64,000 nucleotides of DNA from Gracilibacillus dipsosauri (GCF_003176895.1 NZ_QGTD01000004.1:414019-478018), one strand, 5' to 3'. Positions 30,863-44,722 are shown, counted from the first letter of the stretch. Program-made: numbers and translations. The notes: a model not told the origin generated them from the sequence alone.

Positions 30863-32215
30863 ATGGAGAATATAGAGGATCTTTGGCAGAATACGCTAGA
30901 AATGATTAAGGAAAAAGTGAGTAAGCCTAGCTATGACACCTGGCTTAAAAACACATTAATTGACCAAATCCAAGAAGATACTGTTATTATATCGGCACCA
31001 AATGAGTTCACTCGTGATTGGTTGGAATCTAAATATACGAAAATTGTAAAAGAAGTGCTTTATGAGCTTACAGGTGCTGATCTATCTGTTAAATTTATCA
31101 TTCCAGAATCTGCAGAAATATTAAATGCAGAAGAAACTCAAACGAAAAAGAAGGCGATCATCTCTTCCCAGGGAAATCATACTTCGCCAAAATCAATGCT
31201 CAATGATAAATATACCTTTGAAACATTTGTTATTGGCTCTGGTAATCGGTTCGCTCATGCTGCATCTTTAGCCGTTGCTGAGGCGCCAGCAAAAGCATAT
31301 AATCCACTCTTCATCTATGGGGGCGTTGGTTTAGGAAAAACACACCTCATGCATGCAATTGGACATTATGTTCTCGATCATAATCCATCTGCAAAGGTGG
31401 TCTATCTATCATCCGAGAAATTTACGAATGAATTTATTAATTCTATTCGTGATAATAAGGCCGTCAATTTTCGTAATAAATATCGAAACGTCGACGTGCT
31501 TCTAATAGATGATATTCAGTTTCTAGCTGGAAAAGAACAAACACAGGAAGAATTTTTCCATACTTTTAATACTCTACATGAAGAAAACAAACAGATTATT
31601 ATTTCAAGTGACCGTCCGCCAAAGGAAATTCCGACACTGGAAGACCGTTTAAGATCACGCTTTGAATGGGGACTTATTACAGATATTACCCCACCCGATC
31701 TTGAAACAAGAATTGCTATACTAAGAAAAAAAGCCAAAGCAGATGGACTTGATATTCCAAACGAAGTTATGCTTTATATTGCCAATCAAATTGATACGAA
31801 TATTCGCGAACTAGAAGGTGCACTTATTCGTGTTGTCGCATATTCGTCCTTGATCAATCAAGATATAGATGCATCCTTAGCAGCAGAGGCACTGAAGGAT
31901 ATCATTCCTGCATCGAAACCGAAAGTGATTACGATCCATCATATTCAAGAAGCTGTAGGTAAGAGATATCAAGTGAAATTAGAAGAATTTGCTGCCAAGA
32001 AAAGAACAAAATCCATAGCTTTTCCAAGACAAATAGCTATGTATCTATCAAGAGAGCTAACTGACTTTTCTTTACCTAAAATAGGGGAAGAATTCGGTGG
32101 TAGAGATCATACTACCGTGATTCACGCACATGAAAAAATATCAAAAATGATTGCAACAGACTCCTTATTGAGTAAAGAAATAGACGAGATTAAAGAACAG
32201 CTTAAATCTATTTAA
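30863..32215 (+). CDS. dnaA: Chromosomal replication initiator DnaA
   Basis: 450 residues from the ATG at 30863, preceded by AAAGGAGG; seven codons of upstream extension were dropped. Domain I (about 1-85), a short linker, the AAA+ domain III with Walker [18 protein letters not shown] (about 157-173) and Walker [22 protein letters not shown], and the domain IV DNA-binding signature [15 protein letters not shown] near the C-terminus. It binds the DnaA boxes on both sides of its own gene. It transcribes toward dnaN. Confidence 0.99.
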   Translation: MENIEDLWQNTLEMIKEKVSKPSYDTWLKNTLIDQIQEDTVIISAPNEFTRDWLESKYTKIVKEVLYELTGADLSVKFIIPESAEILNAEETQTKKKAIISSQGNHTSPKSMLNDKYTFETFVIGSGNRFAHAASLAVAEAPAKAYNPLFIYGGVGLGKTHLMHAIGHYVLDHNPSAKVVYLSSEKFTNEFINSIRDNKAVNFRNKYRNVDVLLIDDIQFLAGKEQTQEEFFHTFNTLHEENKQIIISSDRPPKEIPTLEDRLRSRFEWGLITDITPPDLETRIAILRKKAKADGLDIPNEVMLYIANQIDTNIRELEGALIRVVAYSSLINQDIDASLAAEALKDIIPASKPKVITIHHIQEAVGKRYQVKLEEFAAKKRTKSIAFPRQIAMYLSRELTDFSLPKIGEEFGGRDHTTVIHAHEKISKMIATDSLLSKEIDEIKEQLKSI

Positions 32216-32234
32216 AATCTATCATTGTGAATTT

Positions 32235-32380
32235 TGTGGATAAGTGATGCACAACTATAAACAACTTATTCACATCTGGATAACTCATTTCATTTCGGAA
32301 AAACGGCAGTTATCCACATATTCACAGCCCCTATTACTATTATTACTATATTTTATTATTAATAATATATAATATACTTC
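32235..32380. other. oriC, right part: DnaA boxes, DnaA-trios and unwinding element
   Basis: In the dnaA-dnaN gap. DnaA boxes: 32235-32243 (-), TTATTCACA 32266-32274 (+), TTATCCACA 32310-32318 (+), and one-mismatch boxes at 32275-32283 (-) and 32318-32326 (+). A GC patch (GCCCC, 32327-32331) is followed by CTA-TTA-CTA-TTA-TTA-CTA (32331-32348). On the other strand, read 3' to 5', this is GAT-AAT-GAT-AAT-AAT-GAT, six DnaA-trios in register. An almost pure A/T stretch follows to about 32377. This matches the basal unwinding system described for B. subtilis. Confidence 0.9.
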
Positions 32381-32397
32381 CTCAAGGAGGATTAAGA

Positions 32398-33540
32398 ATG
32401 AAAGTAATTATTAATCAAGCCAAATTATTGGAAAGCATACAACATGTAACCAAAGCCATTTCTTCCAAGACAGCTATTCCTATTTTGTCTGGTTTGAAAA
32501 TTCAAGCAACACAAAATGGATTAAAATTAACAGGTAGTGATTCTGATATAACGATAGAATCTTACATACCAATGGAAGAAGAAGGAATTCAATTTATTGA
32601 CGAAATTGAACAAGGAGAAATCGTCGTTCATGCTAAGTATTTTCCAGAGATTATTCGGAAATTACCACAGGATACCGTTCAAATTGAGACGGATGATCAT
32701 TTACAAGTAACCATCCATTCAGGTAGTGCAGAATTTCATTTGAATGGACAAGACGCTGAGGAATATCCACAAATTTCTCAATTACAGACAGATTCTAGCT
32801 TTGAATTACCGATCAACCTATTGAAGAATATGATTAAACAAACCGTGTTTGCTGTCTCCACTTCTGAGACTAGACCGATTTTAACTGGAGTGAACTTACG
32901 TGCAGAAGAGGATTTGTTAAAGTTTATTGCTACGGATTCTCATCGTTTAGCTGCAAGTAATATCCCGTTGGAATCTCCCATCGATACTTTTCCTTCTAAT
33001 CAGGTGGTGATTCCAGGGAAAAGCTTAAATGAACTAAGCAAAATACTAGAGGATACAGAGGAAAAAATTACGATTAGTATTTCTGATAACCAAATAGCTT
33101 TCCAAACGGAAAATCTATACTTTTTATCAAGATTACTTGATGGAAAATATCCAGAAACGTCTAGATTAATTCCAGAAGAAAGTAAAACAATAATTCATAC
33201 TAATACAAAGCAACTCTTACAAACTGTCGATCGTGCATCCTTGTTAGCAAGAGAAAATCAAAATAATGTGATTCGTCTTCAAACAAAAGAAAATAACACT
33301 ATAGAAATATCTAGTAATTCACCGGAAATAGGAAATGTAGAAGAAGATCTAACGGTAAATACGATCGAAGGGGAAGACTTAAAAATTTCATTTAGTTCGA
33401 AATATATGATTGATGCCCTGAAGATCATGGAAACAGATCAAATAAAAATTGAATTTACTGGTGCGATGAGGCCATTTATCCTAAAGCCTGTGGATAATGA
33501 CCATATCCTCCAGCTTATTTTACCTGTAAGAACCTTTTAA
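32398..33540 (+). CDS. dnaN: DNA polymerase III beta subunit (sliding clamp)
   Basis: 380 residues, three repeated clamp domains. It starts MKVIINQAKLLESIQHVTKA and ends ILQLILPVRTF, the conserved C-terminal pocket edge; the RPILTGVNL and ATDSHRLA segments are typical. The dimeric ring tethers polymerase, MutS, Hda/YabA and others. CAAGGAGG precedes the ATG. A terminator follows closely, though read-through to recF is common in relatives. Confidence 0.99.
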   Translation: MKVIINQAKLLESIQHVTKAISSKTAIPILSGLKIQATQNGLKLTGSDSDITIESYIPMEEEGIQFIDEIEQGEIVVHAKYFPEIIRKLPQDTVQIETDDHLQVTIHSGSAEFHLNGQDAEEYPQISQLQTDSSFELPINLLKNMIKQTVFAVSTSETRPILTGVNLRAEEDLLKFIATDSHRLAASNIPLESPIDTFPSNQVVIPGKSLNELSKILEDTEEKITISISDNQIAFQTENLYFLSRLLDGKYPETSRLIPEESKTIIHTNTKQLLQTVDRASLLARENQNNVIRLQTKENNTIEISSNSPEIGNVEEDLTVNTIEGEDLKISFSSKYMIDALKIMETDQIKIEFTGAMRPFILKPVDNDHILQLILPVRTF

Positions 33541-33551
33541 AGAGATTTAAG

Positions 33552-33580
33552 GGAACAATGTTTAAATTGTTCCTTTTTCT
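33552..33580 (+). terminator. dnaN rho-independent terminator
   Basis: GGAACAAT and ATTGTTCC form the stem, followed by TTTTTCTTTTTT. It begins 12 bases after the dnaN stop. Confidence 0.92.
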
Positions 33581-33723
33581 TTTTTGGACAGCTGTACACG
33601 ATAAAAAAATAATTACCTTTCTTTAGTAAATAGATAACCTTAACGATAACCCTGTGGAAAAATGTCTATGAAATGCCCCACTTATTAGTGTTTCCTTTTC
33701 TTACAGCCAAATGTTTAGTAATA

Positions 33724-33803
33724 TAGATAGAAGGGCTATAATAGTTAACGGTAGATTCAATTCAAGTTAACAAAACGATAGTAGAATCGTTTCGAGCTAT
33801 CTA
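33724..33803 (+). promoter_or_regulatory. Nested inverted repeats before yaaA
   Basis: Perfect 7-bp outer arms TAGATAG (33724-33730) and CTATCTA (33797-33803); inside, AAACGAT (33773-33779) pairs with ATCGTTT (33786-33792), and GTTAAC occurs twice. It ends 27 bases before the yaaA start, so it could be a folded leader of yaaA-recF-remB-gyrB. A TATAAT at 33737-33742 would, if used as -10, leave the outer left arm untranscribed. Confidence 0.4.
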
Positions 33804-33829
33804 TTGTAGGAAAAGAAGGTGAATGAAAG

Positions 33830-34054
33830 ATGGAAGAAAAAATCGGAATCTCTACAGAATACATTCAGCTAGGGCAATTTTTAAAGCTTGCCAATATTTT
33901 AGATTCTGGTGGAATGGTGAAGGTGTTCCTTCAAGAAACTGGAGTCTATGTGAATGACGAATTAGAAAACAGACGAGGTAGGAAATTATATCCTGGAGAT
34001 ACGGTTTATGTTGAGGATATTGGAACCTTTATTGTTGCAGCAGAGGAAAACTAG
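33830..34054 (+). CDS. yaaA: S4-domain protein YaaA (RlbA-like)
   Basis: 74 residues, one S4 RNA-binding domain: IQLGQFLKLANILDSGG, then VNDELENRRGRKLYPGD, the usual S4 signature. Between dnaN and recF in nearly all Firmicutes; thought to act in ribosome assembly or RNA binding. AAGAAGGTG lies upstream of the ATG. Confidence 0.95.
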   Translation: MEEKIGISTEYIQLGQFLKLANILDSGGMVKVFLQETGVYVNDELENRRGRKLYPGDTVYVEDIGTFIVAAEEN

Positions 34055-34171
34055 TGCCATCATTTTCGCTGTGTAAATAAAGTATATAATCTCCGTTTTT
34101 CAGTCCATTTGCTATTGTTTGAAAGGACGGCGTCCGCTTTTCTAGCATGTTTCTTTAGAAAGGAAACTCGT

Positions 34172-35284
34172 ATGTATATTCAATCACTTCAATTATTAAA
34201 TTATCGTAATTATCCCAAATTAACGATAGAATTTGATGATAAAGTTAATGTTTTTATAGGAGAAAATGCTCAAGGTAAAACTAATTTGATGGAAGCTATC
34301 TATGTGTTAGGATTTTCGAAATCTCATCGTACAACAAAAGATAAAGAATTAATCCAATGGGAGCAAAATTATGCTAAAATAGAGGGTAGTGTTTATAAAC
34401 GAAACCGCCAATTTCCGTTAGAGATTTCGATTACGAACAAAGGGAAAAAAGCAAAATTAAATCATCTGGAACAGAAACGTCTTAGTGATTATATTGGGGC
34501 TTTAAATATTGTCATGTTTGCACCGGAAGACTTGAATTTAGTAAAAGGAAGTCCACAAATACGAAGGCGTTTTATTGATATGGAAATCGGGCAAATTCAG
34601 CCTGTTTATATATATCATCTTGGGCAATATATCAAAATTTTAAAACAAAGAAATCATTTATTAAAACAATTGCAAAAAAAGCAAAAGGTAGACATTACGA
34701 TGCTACATGTATTGACAGACCAACTGATCGAACATGCAGGAATGATTATCGAAAAACGAATCCATTTCCTTGAACGTTTAAGAAATTGGGCTGCTGATAT
34801 ACATAGTGGAATCAGTCGTAACCTTGAACATTTAGATATTCGATACCAGGCCACCATTGATTTAGCGAATTCCGACCAAAAGGAAGAAATTTTACAGCAT
34901 TACCTGAGCACGTTCGAAAAAATGGAATCCAAAGAAATCGAACGTGGGACAACCTTAATAGGGCCGCACCGCGATGATTTAGCGTTTTTCGTCAATGGTA
35001 AAAATGTACAAACCTTTGGTTCACAAGGTCAGCAAAGAACAACAGCCCTTTCGTTAAAGCTTGCAGAAATTGAATTGATCCATCAAGAAATTGGTGATTA
35101 TCCCATTTTATTATTAGATGATGTGTTAAGTGAATTAGATGATTACCGCCAGTCCCATTTATTAGATACGATTGAAGGGAAGGTTCAGACGTTTGTCTCC
35201 ACGACGAGTGTGGATGGCATTGATCACCAAACATTGAAAAAAGCGGAAATATTCAAGGTTCATGATGGAAATATAACGAGATAA
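34172..35284 (+). CDS. recF: DNA replication/repair protein RecF
   Basis: 370 residues from the ATG at 34172 ([14 protein letters not shown]), the family start, with AAAGGA upstream. SMC-like ATPase with Walker [16 protein letters not shown] (about 30-44), signature region [18 protein letters not shown], and Walker [13 protein letters not shown]. It loads RecA at single-strand gaps together with RecO and RecR (recR is at 62713). It lies 13 bases before remB. Confidence 0.98.
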   Translation: MYIQSLQLLNYRNYPKLTIEFDDKVNVFIGENAQGKTNLMEAIYVLGFSKSHRTTKDKELIQWEQNYAKIEGSVYKRNRQFPLEISITNKGKKAKLNHLEQKRLSDYIGALNIVMFAPEDLNLVKGSPQIRRRFIDMEIGQIQPVYIYHLGQYIKILKQRNHLLKQLQKKQKVDITMLHVLTDQLIEHAGMIIEKRIHFLERLRNWAADIHSGISRNLEHLDIRYQATIDLANSDQKEEILQHYLSTFEKMESKEIERGTTLIGPHRDDLAFFVNGKNVQTFGSQGQQRTTALSLKLAEIELIHQEIGDYPILLLDDVLSELDDYRQSHLLDTIEGKVQTFVSTTSVDGIDHQTLKKAEIFKVHDGNITR

Positions 35285-35297
35285 AAGTGGGGATAAA

Positions 35298-35582
35298 ATG
35301 TTTATTCATATTGGAGACGACCATGTTATTCAATCTAAAGATGTTATTGCCATTATAGATTATAGCTTAGTCACTTCATCTACCATCAATGAGGAAATGC
35401 TACAAGAGTTGAGAAGGGAAAAAGAAATTATTGCAACAGAGGAAGATCTAACGAAAGCGATTGTTATTACAACAAATAAAGTTTATTACAGTCCACTCTC
35501 TGTTTTAACACTAAAAAAGAGAGCGAGTATGATCTCTACCATTAGCAAACTAGAAGATTATTCAGAAAACTACGAAGAATCA

Positions 35583-35585
<3 letters not shown>
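35298..35585 (+). CDS. remB: RemB-like extracellular matrix regulator (YaaB)
   Basis: 95 residues, YaaB/RemB of the DUF370 group related to RemA. N-terminus MFIHIGDDHVIQSKDVIAI is characteristic. RemA/RemB affect biofilm matrix gene expression in B. subtilis; RemA is a DNA-binding ring, while RemB is less well understood. The stop codon TAA begins the AAAGTGAGA repeat listed next. Confidence 0.93.
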
Positions 35586-37610
<2,025 letters not shown>

Positions 37611-37630
37611 GGTTTAGCAATAACGAGATG

Positions 37631-37696
37631 TTGGATGGTGGTGATCATATCCAACTCTGAGCGCTAAGGAATGAGAAGAAGAGTTAGCCTAGCGCT
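37631..37696 (+). repeat. Two hairpins in the gyrB-gyrA gap
   Basis: TTGGAT/ATCCAA (37631-37654) and AGCGCTAAGG/CCTAGCGCT (37660-37696, one bulge). No T tract follows the second strongly enough to call termination, and gyrA lies 42 bases further. Possibly processing or attenuation structures. Confidence 0.5.
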
Positions 37697-37737
37697 TCTA
37701 TGCTTTTGTTCCTGCAATGAATAGGAGGTAATGATTT

Positions 37738-40209
37738 ATGGTGGATAATATACGTCCACAAGTACAAGAAATAAATATTGGACAAGAAATGCGGACATCT
37801 TTTTTAGATTATGCGATGAGTGTTATTGTGTCCCGTGCACTTCCTGATGTAAGAGATGGGTTAAAGCCAGTCCATCGTAGAATATTATATGCACTAAATG
37901 ACCAAGGTATGCATGCAGATAAAGCTTATAAAAAATCTGCTCGTATTGTTGGAGATGTTATAGGTAAATATCACCCACATGGGGACTCTGCTGTATATGA
38001 TGCGATGGTTAGAATGGCACAGGATTTTAGCTTTCGCTATATGTTAGTGGATGGTCACGGGAACTTTGGATCGGTAGATGGTGACCCTCCAGCGGCGATG
38101 CGTTATACAGAAGCACGTATGTCCAAGATATCGATGGAAATGCTTCGAGATATTAATAAAAATACGATTGATTATATGGATAACTATGATGGCTCAGAAA
38201 AAGAACCAAAGGTGTTACCTGCTAAATTTCCGAATTTATTAGTGAATGGTGCATCAGGTATTGCAGTTGGGATGGCAACGAATATCCCACCACATCAACT
38301 AGGAGAAACGATTGATGCTATTCTTGCCATCAGTAAGAATCCTGAAATCACTATTTCTGAATTAATGGAAGAATATATTCATGGGCCAGATTTTCCAACA
38401 GCAGGGCAAATTCTAGGGAGAAGCGGAATTAGAAGAGCTTATGAAACAGGAAAAGGTGCGATCACGCTTCGAGCCAAAACGGAAATAGAGGAACAAGCGA
38501 ATGGGAAAGCTAGAATCCTTGTGACAGAAATTCCTTATCAGGTGAATAAAGCGAAACTAATTGAGAAGATTGCCGACTTAGCAAGAGATAAGCGCATTGA
38601 GGGAATAACTGATTTACGCGATGAATCGGATCGAACAGGGATGCGAATTGTGATTGAATTAAGACGTGATGCCAATCCGAATGTGGTATTAAACAATCTC
38701 TTTAAACAAACATCATTACAAACATCCTTTGGTATTAATATGCTAGCACTTGTGGATGGACAACCAAAGGTGTTGAACTTAAAGCAATGCTTACAATATT
38801 ATTTAGAACACCAAAAAGAAGTCATCACAAGAAGAACACAATATGAATTAAACAAAGCGGAAGCAAGAGCCCACATTTTAGAAGGGTTACGTATTGCACT
38901 TGATCATATTGATGCGATCATTGCGTTAATTCGCCAATCTCAAACGACAGAAATAGCTCGAGAAGGCTTAATGAATGAATTTAAGCTTTCTGAAAAACAA
39001 GCTCAGGCTATTTTAGATATGCGTTTGCAACGTCTAACTGGTTTAGAACGAGAAAAGATCGAAGAAGAATATCAAGAGATTAAAGCATTAATTGAAGAAT
39101 TGAAGGCTATTTTGGCCAATGAAGAAAAGATTTTAGAAATCATTCGTGAGGAATTAATCGAAATTAAAGAACGCTATAATGATGAGAGAAAAACCGAAAT
39201 TGTCAGTGGTGGCATTGATTTAATTGAGGATGAAGATTTAATTCCTGAAGAGAATATTGTCATTACCTTGACCCATCGTGGCTATATTAAACGTCTCCCA
39301 GCATCAACCTATCGAGCACAACGAAGAGGTGGACGAGGTATCCAAGGGATGGGCACAAATGAAGATGACTTTGTCGAGCATCTAGTATCATGCTCTACTC
39401 ATGACACTGTGCTATTTTTCTCTAATAAAGGGAAGGTCTATCGAGCAAAAGGCTACGAAATCCCAGAATTTAATCGAACAGCAAAAGGAATTCCGATTAT
39501 TAATTTATTAGAAATTGAACAAGGTGAATGGATTAATGCAGTGATTACGGTATCAGAATACCATGAAGATTGGTATCTCTTCTTTACGACAAAACACGGT
39601 ATATCCAAAAGAACCTCTTTAACACAATTTTCTAATATTAGAAGAGGTGGCTTAATTGCCTTAAATTTAAGGGATGATGATGAATTAATTTCGGTTCGAT
39701 TAACAGATGGAACGAAGGATATTTTAATCGGTACGAGAAATGGTTATGTTATTCGCTTTGAGGAAGAACAAATAAGATCTATGGGGCGAACCGCAGCAGG
39801 TGTGAAAGGTATTTCTCTACGAAATGATGATGAGGTAGTATCCATGGAAATTATTGAGGATGGCTACTATGTCCTAAATGTAACCGAAAATGGTTATGGA
39901 AAACGTACACCTGTAGAGGATTATCGTAGAACAAACCGAGGCGGTAAAGGAATTTTTACCTGTAATGTTACAGATAAAACAGGAGAGGTAATTGCCGTTA
40001 AAACAGTCACAGGCGAAGAAGATATTATGATTATGACGGTTTCTGGTGTTTTAATCAGAATGCAGGTCGAGGGTATCTCTACAACTGGAAGAAATACACA
40101 AGGGGTTCGATTAATTCGTTTACAGGAAGAAGAAAAAGTAGCAACTGTTGCAAAGATTGACCCTGAGGAAGATTCCGAAGAAGAAGGAGAAGTGCAAGAA
40201 GAAAATTAA
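37738..40209 (+). CDS. gyrA: DNA gyrase subunit A
   Basis: 823 residues. Winged-helix catalytic region with the active Tyr in [13 protein letters not shown]; the quinolone-determining segment [19 protein letters not shown] has Ser and Asp at the resistance positions, i.e. wild type. A coiled coil with the [19 protein letters not shown] stretch follows, then the C-terminal beta-pinwheel with GyrA box [11 protein letters not shown], which is needed for negative supercoiling. It ends in an acidic tail. AGGAGGTAATG lies before the ATG. Confidence 0.99.
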   Translation: MVDNIRPQVQEINIGQEMRTSFLDYAMSVIVSRALPDVRDGLKPVHRRILYALNDQGMHADKAYKKSARIVGDVIGKYHPHGDSAVYDAMVRMAQDFSFRYMLVDGHGNFGSVDGDPPAAMRYTEARMSKISMEMLRDINKNTIDYMDNYDGSEKEPKVLPAKFPNLLVNGASGIAVGMATNIPPHQLGETIDAILAISKNPEITISELMEEYIHGPDFPTAGQILGRSGIRRAYETGKGAITLRAKTEIEEQANGKARILVTEIPYQVNKAKLIEKIADLARDKRIEGITDLRDESDRTGMRIVIELRRDANPNVVLNNLFKQTSLQTSFGINMLALVDGQPKVLNLKQCLQYYLEHQKEVITRRTQYELNKAEARAHILEGLRIALDHIDAIIALIRQSQTTEIAREGLMNEFKLSEKQAQAILDMRLQRLTGLEREKIEEEYQEIKALIEELKAILANEEKILEIIREELIEIKERYNDERKTEIVSGGIDLIEDEDLIPEENIVITLTHRGYIKRLPASTYRAQRRGGRGIQGMGTNEDDFVEHLVSCSTHDTVLFFSNKGKVYRAKGYEIPEFNRTAKGIPIINLLEIEQGEWINAVITVSEYHEDWYLFFTTKHGISKRTSLTQFSNIRRGGLIALNLRDDDELISVRLTDGTKDILIGTRNGYVIRFEEEQIRSMGRTAAGVKGISLRNDDEVVSMEIIEDGYYVLNVTENGYGKRTPVEDYRRTNRGGKGIFTCNVTDKTGEVIAVKTVTGEEDIMIMTVSGVLIRMQVEGISTTGRNTQGVRLIRLQEEEKVATVAKIDPEEDSEEEGEVQEEN

Positions 40210-40228
40210 GATAAGGGTTGTGATCCGA

Positions 40229-41302
40229 TTGCAGGTGCATCCAAAGCAGTTAGTCCCAGGATGTATAGTATTAGAGCCGGTAATTGGTAAATCCGATCAT
40301 CCGATTATTGAAAGTAACACAGTCATTGAGGAACATCACATAAAGTTACTAAAAAACTTTGGAATCTCTACTGTGGAAGTCTCAAGCAAGTTAGTGACAG
40401 GATTAGATTTTCAACCAGAGAAGATAGGGGAAAAGCAATTAGAAAAAAAGAGAGAAGAAATGGCTTTTGAAAGACTGTACCTGAAAGCAGTGAAGCATTA
40501 TAAGCAATTTTTTACGAATTGGCAAACTGGTGTGTCGATTAATATACAGGAATTAACTACACTTATGACACCATTGTTTGAGCTTGTAGATAAAATAACC
40601 TTGGATCTCTTTTTATTGTATGAATATGCTTCAAAGAAAGATTATTTCTATCATCATGGTATATCTATCGCACTAATTTCAGCCTATTTAGCCAAAAAAT
40701 TAGGATATAAAGAAGAATGGGACAAAGTCGGACTTGCCGGTTTACTAGCAGATTGTGGAATGGCCAAATTGAATCCAGCTTTTCTTCATCGAGAAGATAA
40801 GCTAACTGTAGAAGAATACGATGAGGTGAAGCATCATCCGAGACTCTCCTATCGTTTAGTGGAGCATATAACTTCATTAAGTGAGGATGTGAAGCTTGGA
40901 ATCATACAGCATCATGAGCGGGGGGATGGAAGTGGTTATCCATTAGGTGTCAAGGGTGATGAAATTCATCTATATGCTAAAATAATTGCGATAACTGATA
41001 CGTATCATGCGATGACATCGGAACGGTTATACCGAAGGAAGCAGTCACCATTCAAAGTGGTGGAGGAAATGCTAAAGCTTTCGCAGCATAAATTGGATGC
41101 GACTATTTTACAAGTATTCGTAGATTCTTTTTTTTACTATTCCATTGGAACAAGGGTCTTATTATCCAATGGGAAGGAAGCTCTCATTGTATCGATCAAA
41201 AGAGACACACCTGTTAGACCAGTGGTTCAACTTGTAGAGGATGCAAAAATCATTTCATTAAAAGACAAACCAACGTTATTTATTGAAAAGATATTAAAAT
41301 AG
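40229..41302 (+). CDS. HD-GYP-related protein with altered HD motif
   Basis: About 357 residues from a TTG at 40229 (then QVHPKQLVPGC), chosen because relatives begin with this segment; a GTG at 40220 is possible. An N-terminal domain precedes an HD-GYP domain with HHGISIALISA, HHPRLS, IIQHHERGDGSGYP and ITDTYHAMTSERLYR. The HD dyad itself reads LLADCGMAKL: the metal-binding His is Ala (residue about 174), while Asp is kept. Family members hydrolyse c-di-GMP; here catalysis is doubtful and a binding role is possible. It follows gyrA by 19 bases. Confidence 0.88.
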   Translation: MQVHPKQLVPGCIVLEPVIGKSDHPIIESNTVIEEHHIKLLKNFGISTVEVSSKLVTGLDFQPEKIGEKQLEKKREEMAFERLYLKAVKHYKQFFTNWQTGVSINIQELTTLMTPLFELVDKITLDLFLLYEYASKKDYFYHHGISIALISAYLAKKLGYKEEWDKVGLAGLLADCGMAKLNPAFLHREDKLTVEEYDEVKHHPRLSYRLVEHITSLSEDVKLGIIQHHERGDGSGYPLGVKGDEIHLYAKIIAITDTYHAMTSERLYRRKQSPFKVVEEMLKLSQHKLDATILQVFVDSFFYYSIGTRVLLSNGKEALIVSIKRDTPVRPVVQLVEDAKIISLKDKPTLFIEKILK

Positions 41303-41550
41303 AGACAAGGAAGAGTAAGGAGTTGATTTTATGATCAGCTCTATTTTTTTATTCAAACATGTAAACTCTTACATCATTGATTTTGTTGTGTTTTAAATTT
41401 TATGGTGATTATTCACCCGAAAAAAGGCTTGAAAAACGTATGAACATGTCGTATTGTAAATAACAATAGTTTAGGAAGAAAACCCTCAATTACCGTTAGT
41501 TTTCACTAGTTTCTATCAAAGGGAAAACTGATTTTTCCTCGTTTTATACG
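41303..41550. other. Intergenic region between the HD-GYP gene and guaB (first part)
   Basis: With the repeat that follows this forms a 399-bp gap without genes. It is AT-rich. No purine riboswitch, T-box or clear terminator was recognised. The rRNA operon found at this position in B. subtilis is absent. Confidence 0.5.
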
Positions 41551-41668
41551 TTAAGAAAGTATAAAAATCTCTACGCAGTAGAAATTCGATGTAGCAGAGA
41601 TTTTAAGGTACTAAGTATAAGAAAAACTAGGCATTCGCTAAAAGACGAGCGAATGCGAGTTTTTCTAA
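41551..41668 (+). repeat. 118-bp dispersed element, copy A
   Basis: Begins TTAAGAAAGTATAA and ends GAGTTTTTCTA. Two predicted hairpins: AAAATCTCT with AGAGATTTT, and AGAAAAACT-GGCATTCGCT with AGCGAATGC-AGTTTTTCT. A diverged copy of the same length and end points occurs at 53585-53703. It ends 33 bases before guaB, just upstream of its ribosome-binding site. Confidence 0.8.
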
Positions 41669-41671
41669 TAG

Positions 41672-43174
<1,503 letters not shown>

Positions 43175-43202
43175 TTCCTCATTGCTATAAAAAAACTAAT
43201 CT

Positions 43203-43242
43203 TAAGTGAGACTTCCATTAGAGGGGGCTTACCGACGATTAA
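43203..43242 (+). repeat. Hairpin repeat, GTGAGACTTCC family, after guaB (degenerate)
   Basis: TAAGTGAGACTTCCATTAG, then AGGGGGCTTACCGACGATTAA, matching the core of the jag copies but with a poorly conserved stem. It lies 28 bases after the guaB stop and just before the guaB terminator. Confidence 0.65.
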
Positions 43243-43244
43243 CA

Positions 43245-43279
43245 CCTGTTTCATATTGCTAAGGAAACAGGTTTTTTTT
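43245..43279 (+). terminator. guaB rho-independent terminator
   Basis: CCTGTTT (43245-43251) pairs with AAACAGG (43265-43271), followed by TTTTTTTTG. Confidence 0.88.
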
Positions 43280-43384
43280 GTTTTTGATTGTGTCTATTTC
43301 AAGAATGATTATATAGCGTTATTTTCTATTTGTACGAGTTGTGGTAAAATGTTTTCGTGCAAAAAATTGTTGGAGGTAGAAATA

Positions 43385-44722
43385 GTGAGAAATTTGTCAA
43401 AAAAAATTAGTATACTATTAATGATTGTAACCATAGCAATGGCTACATTTGCTATAAAACCTTTTGAAACGCAAGCAGCTGGAACCGTGGAAGTAAATGC
43501 AGAGTCTGCCATCGTCGTTGATGCCAATACAGGAAAAATACTGTATGAAAAAAATGCAGATCAAATGTTACCTCCTGCAAGTATGACGAAAATGATGACA
43601 GAATACTTAGTATTAGAAGCGATTAATAATGGAGAGATTACTTGGGAGACAACTACACAGATTAGTGATTATCCATATAGTATATCAGCAAACCCAACTT
43701 TTTCTGGAATCGGACTCATTCAAGATAAGCAATATACCGTTCGCCAACTGTATGAAGGAATGTCGATTATATCCGATAATGCTACAACGATCGCCCTAGC
43801 AGAATTAATTGCAGGGTCAGAATCAGAATTTGTAAAAATGATGAACGCAAAAGCGGAGGAATTGGGGCTTCCGGAATATCAATTTGTTAATTCCACTGGA
43901 CTATCCAATGCCGACTTAGGAGAAAATTATCCAGAAGGAACAAAGCCTGATGCCGATAATTTAATGTCAGCTCGTTCGGCAGCAAAGCTAGCTTATCATC
44001 TCATCAATGACTATCCAGAAGCATTGGAATTCTCTAGTAAAATGCGCTCTGAATTAGATGGAAGACCATTGCAAAACCTCAATTGGATGTTACCATGGGA
44101 GGATAATAACTTTACGCAATATGGTTATGAAGGAGTAGACGGTCTTAAAACGGGGTATACCACAGAGGCAGGATACTGCTTTACAGGAACAGCTCAGCAA
44201 GGTGACCGTCGCGTCATTACGGTAGTGATGAAGACAAGCAGTGAAGGGGAACGATTCGCTGAAACGAAAAAATTAATGGAATATGGTTTCACTCAATTCG
44301 ATCAAGTAGAGCTATTCCCTAAAGGCTATCAAATCGAAGGAGAATCGGTTATTCCTGTTGAAAAAGGGAAGAAAGATCAAGTAGAGGTAGAGGCAAAAGA
44401 TAGTATTACCTCTATGATTAAAAAAGGCGAAGAAGACCTATATGAGGTTACTTATCAATTAGATGAAAAGAAATTAAATAAAGATGGTTCGTTGACTGCC
44501 CCTATCAAGAAAGGAGAAAAGCTTGGTGAAGTAGTTCTCCAATATAAGGGAGAAGGGGAAAATGCTTATCTACAAGGAGATAATGAACAAACAGTAGATT
44601 TGGTCGCTTCAAAAGCAGTAGAGAAGTCTAATTGGTTCATGCTCACATTAGAGGCGATCGGTGACTTCTTTGGAAATATCTTTTCAACTATTGTCGATTT
44701 TGTAAAAGGTCTCTTTAGTTAA
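43385..44722 (+). CDS. dacA: D-alanyl-D-alanine carboxypeptidase (PBP5-like)
   Basis: 445 residues from a GTG at 43385, with TTGGAGG upstream; the upstream frame to 43256 lies partly in the guaB terminator and was dropped. Signal peptide (about 1-31, ending QAAG), then the penicillin-binding catalytic domain with SxxK in PPASMTKMMTEY, SDNATT (SxN) and LKTGYT (KTG), followed by the PBP5 C-terminal beta domain and an amphipathic membrane-anchoring end. It trims the terminal D-Ala of pentapeptides outside the membrane. Confidence 0.97.
   Translation: MRNLSKKISILLMIVTIAMATFAIKPFETQAAGTVEVNAESAIVVDANTGKILYEKNADQMLPPASMTKMMTEYLVLEAINNGEITWETTTQISDYPYSISANPTFSGIGLIQDKQYTVRQLYEGMSIISDNATTIALAELIAGSESEFVKMMNAKAEELGLPEYQFVNSTGLSNADLGENYPEGTKPDADNLMSARSAAKLAYHLINDYPEALEFSSKMRSELDGRPLQNLNWMLPWEDNNFTQYGYEGVDGLKTGYTTEAGYCFTGTAQQGDRRVITVVMKTSSEGERFAETKKLMEYGFTQFDQVELFPKGYQIEGESVIPVEKGKKDQVEVEAKDSITSMIKKGEEDLYEVTYQLDEKKLNKDGSLTAPIKKGEKLGEVVLQYKGEGENAYLQGDNEQTVDLVASKAVEKSNWFMLTLEAIGDFFGNIFSTIVDFVKGLFS

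Noticed and set aside
30214..30909. Short plus-strand frames in the rpmH-dnaA gap
   Set aside because: They run through the DnaA boxes or the antisense of rpmH and lack ribosome-binding sites; the region is explained by oriC.
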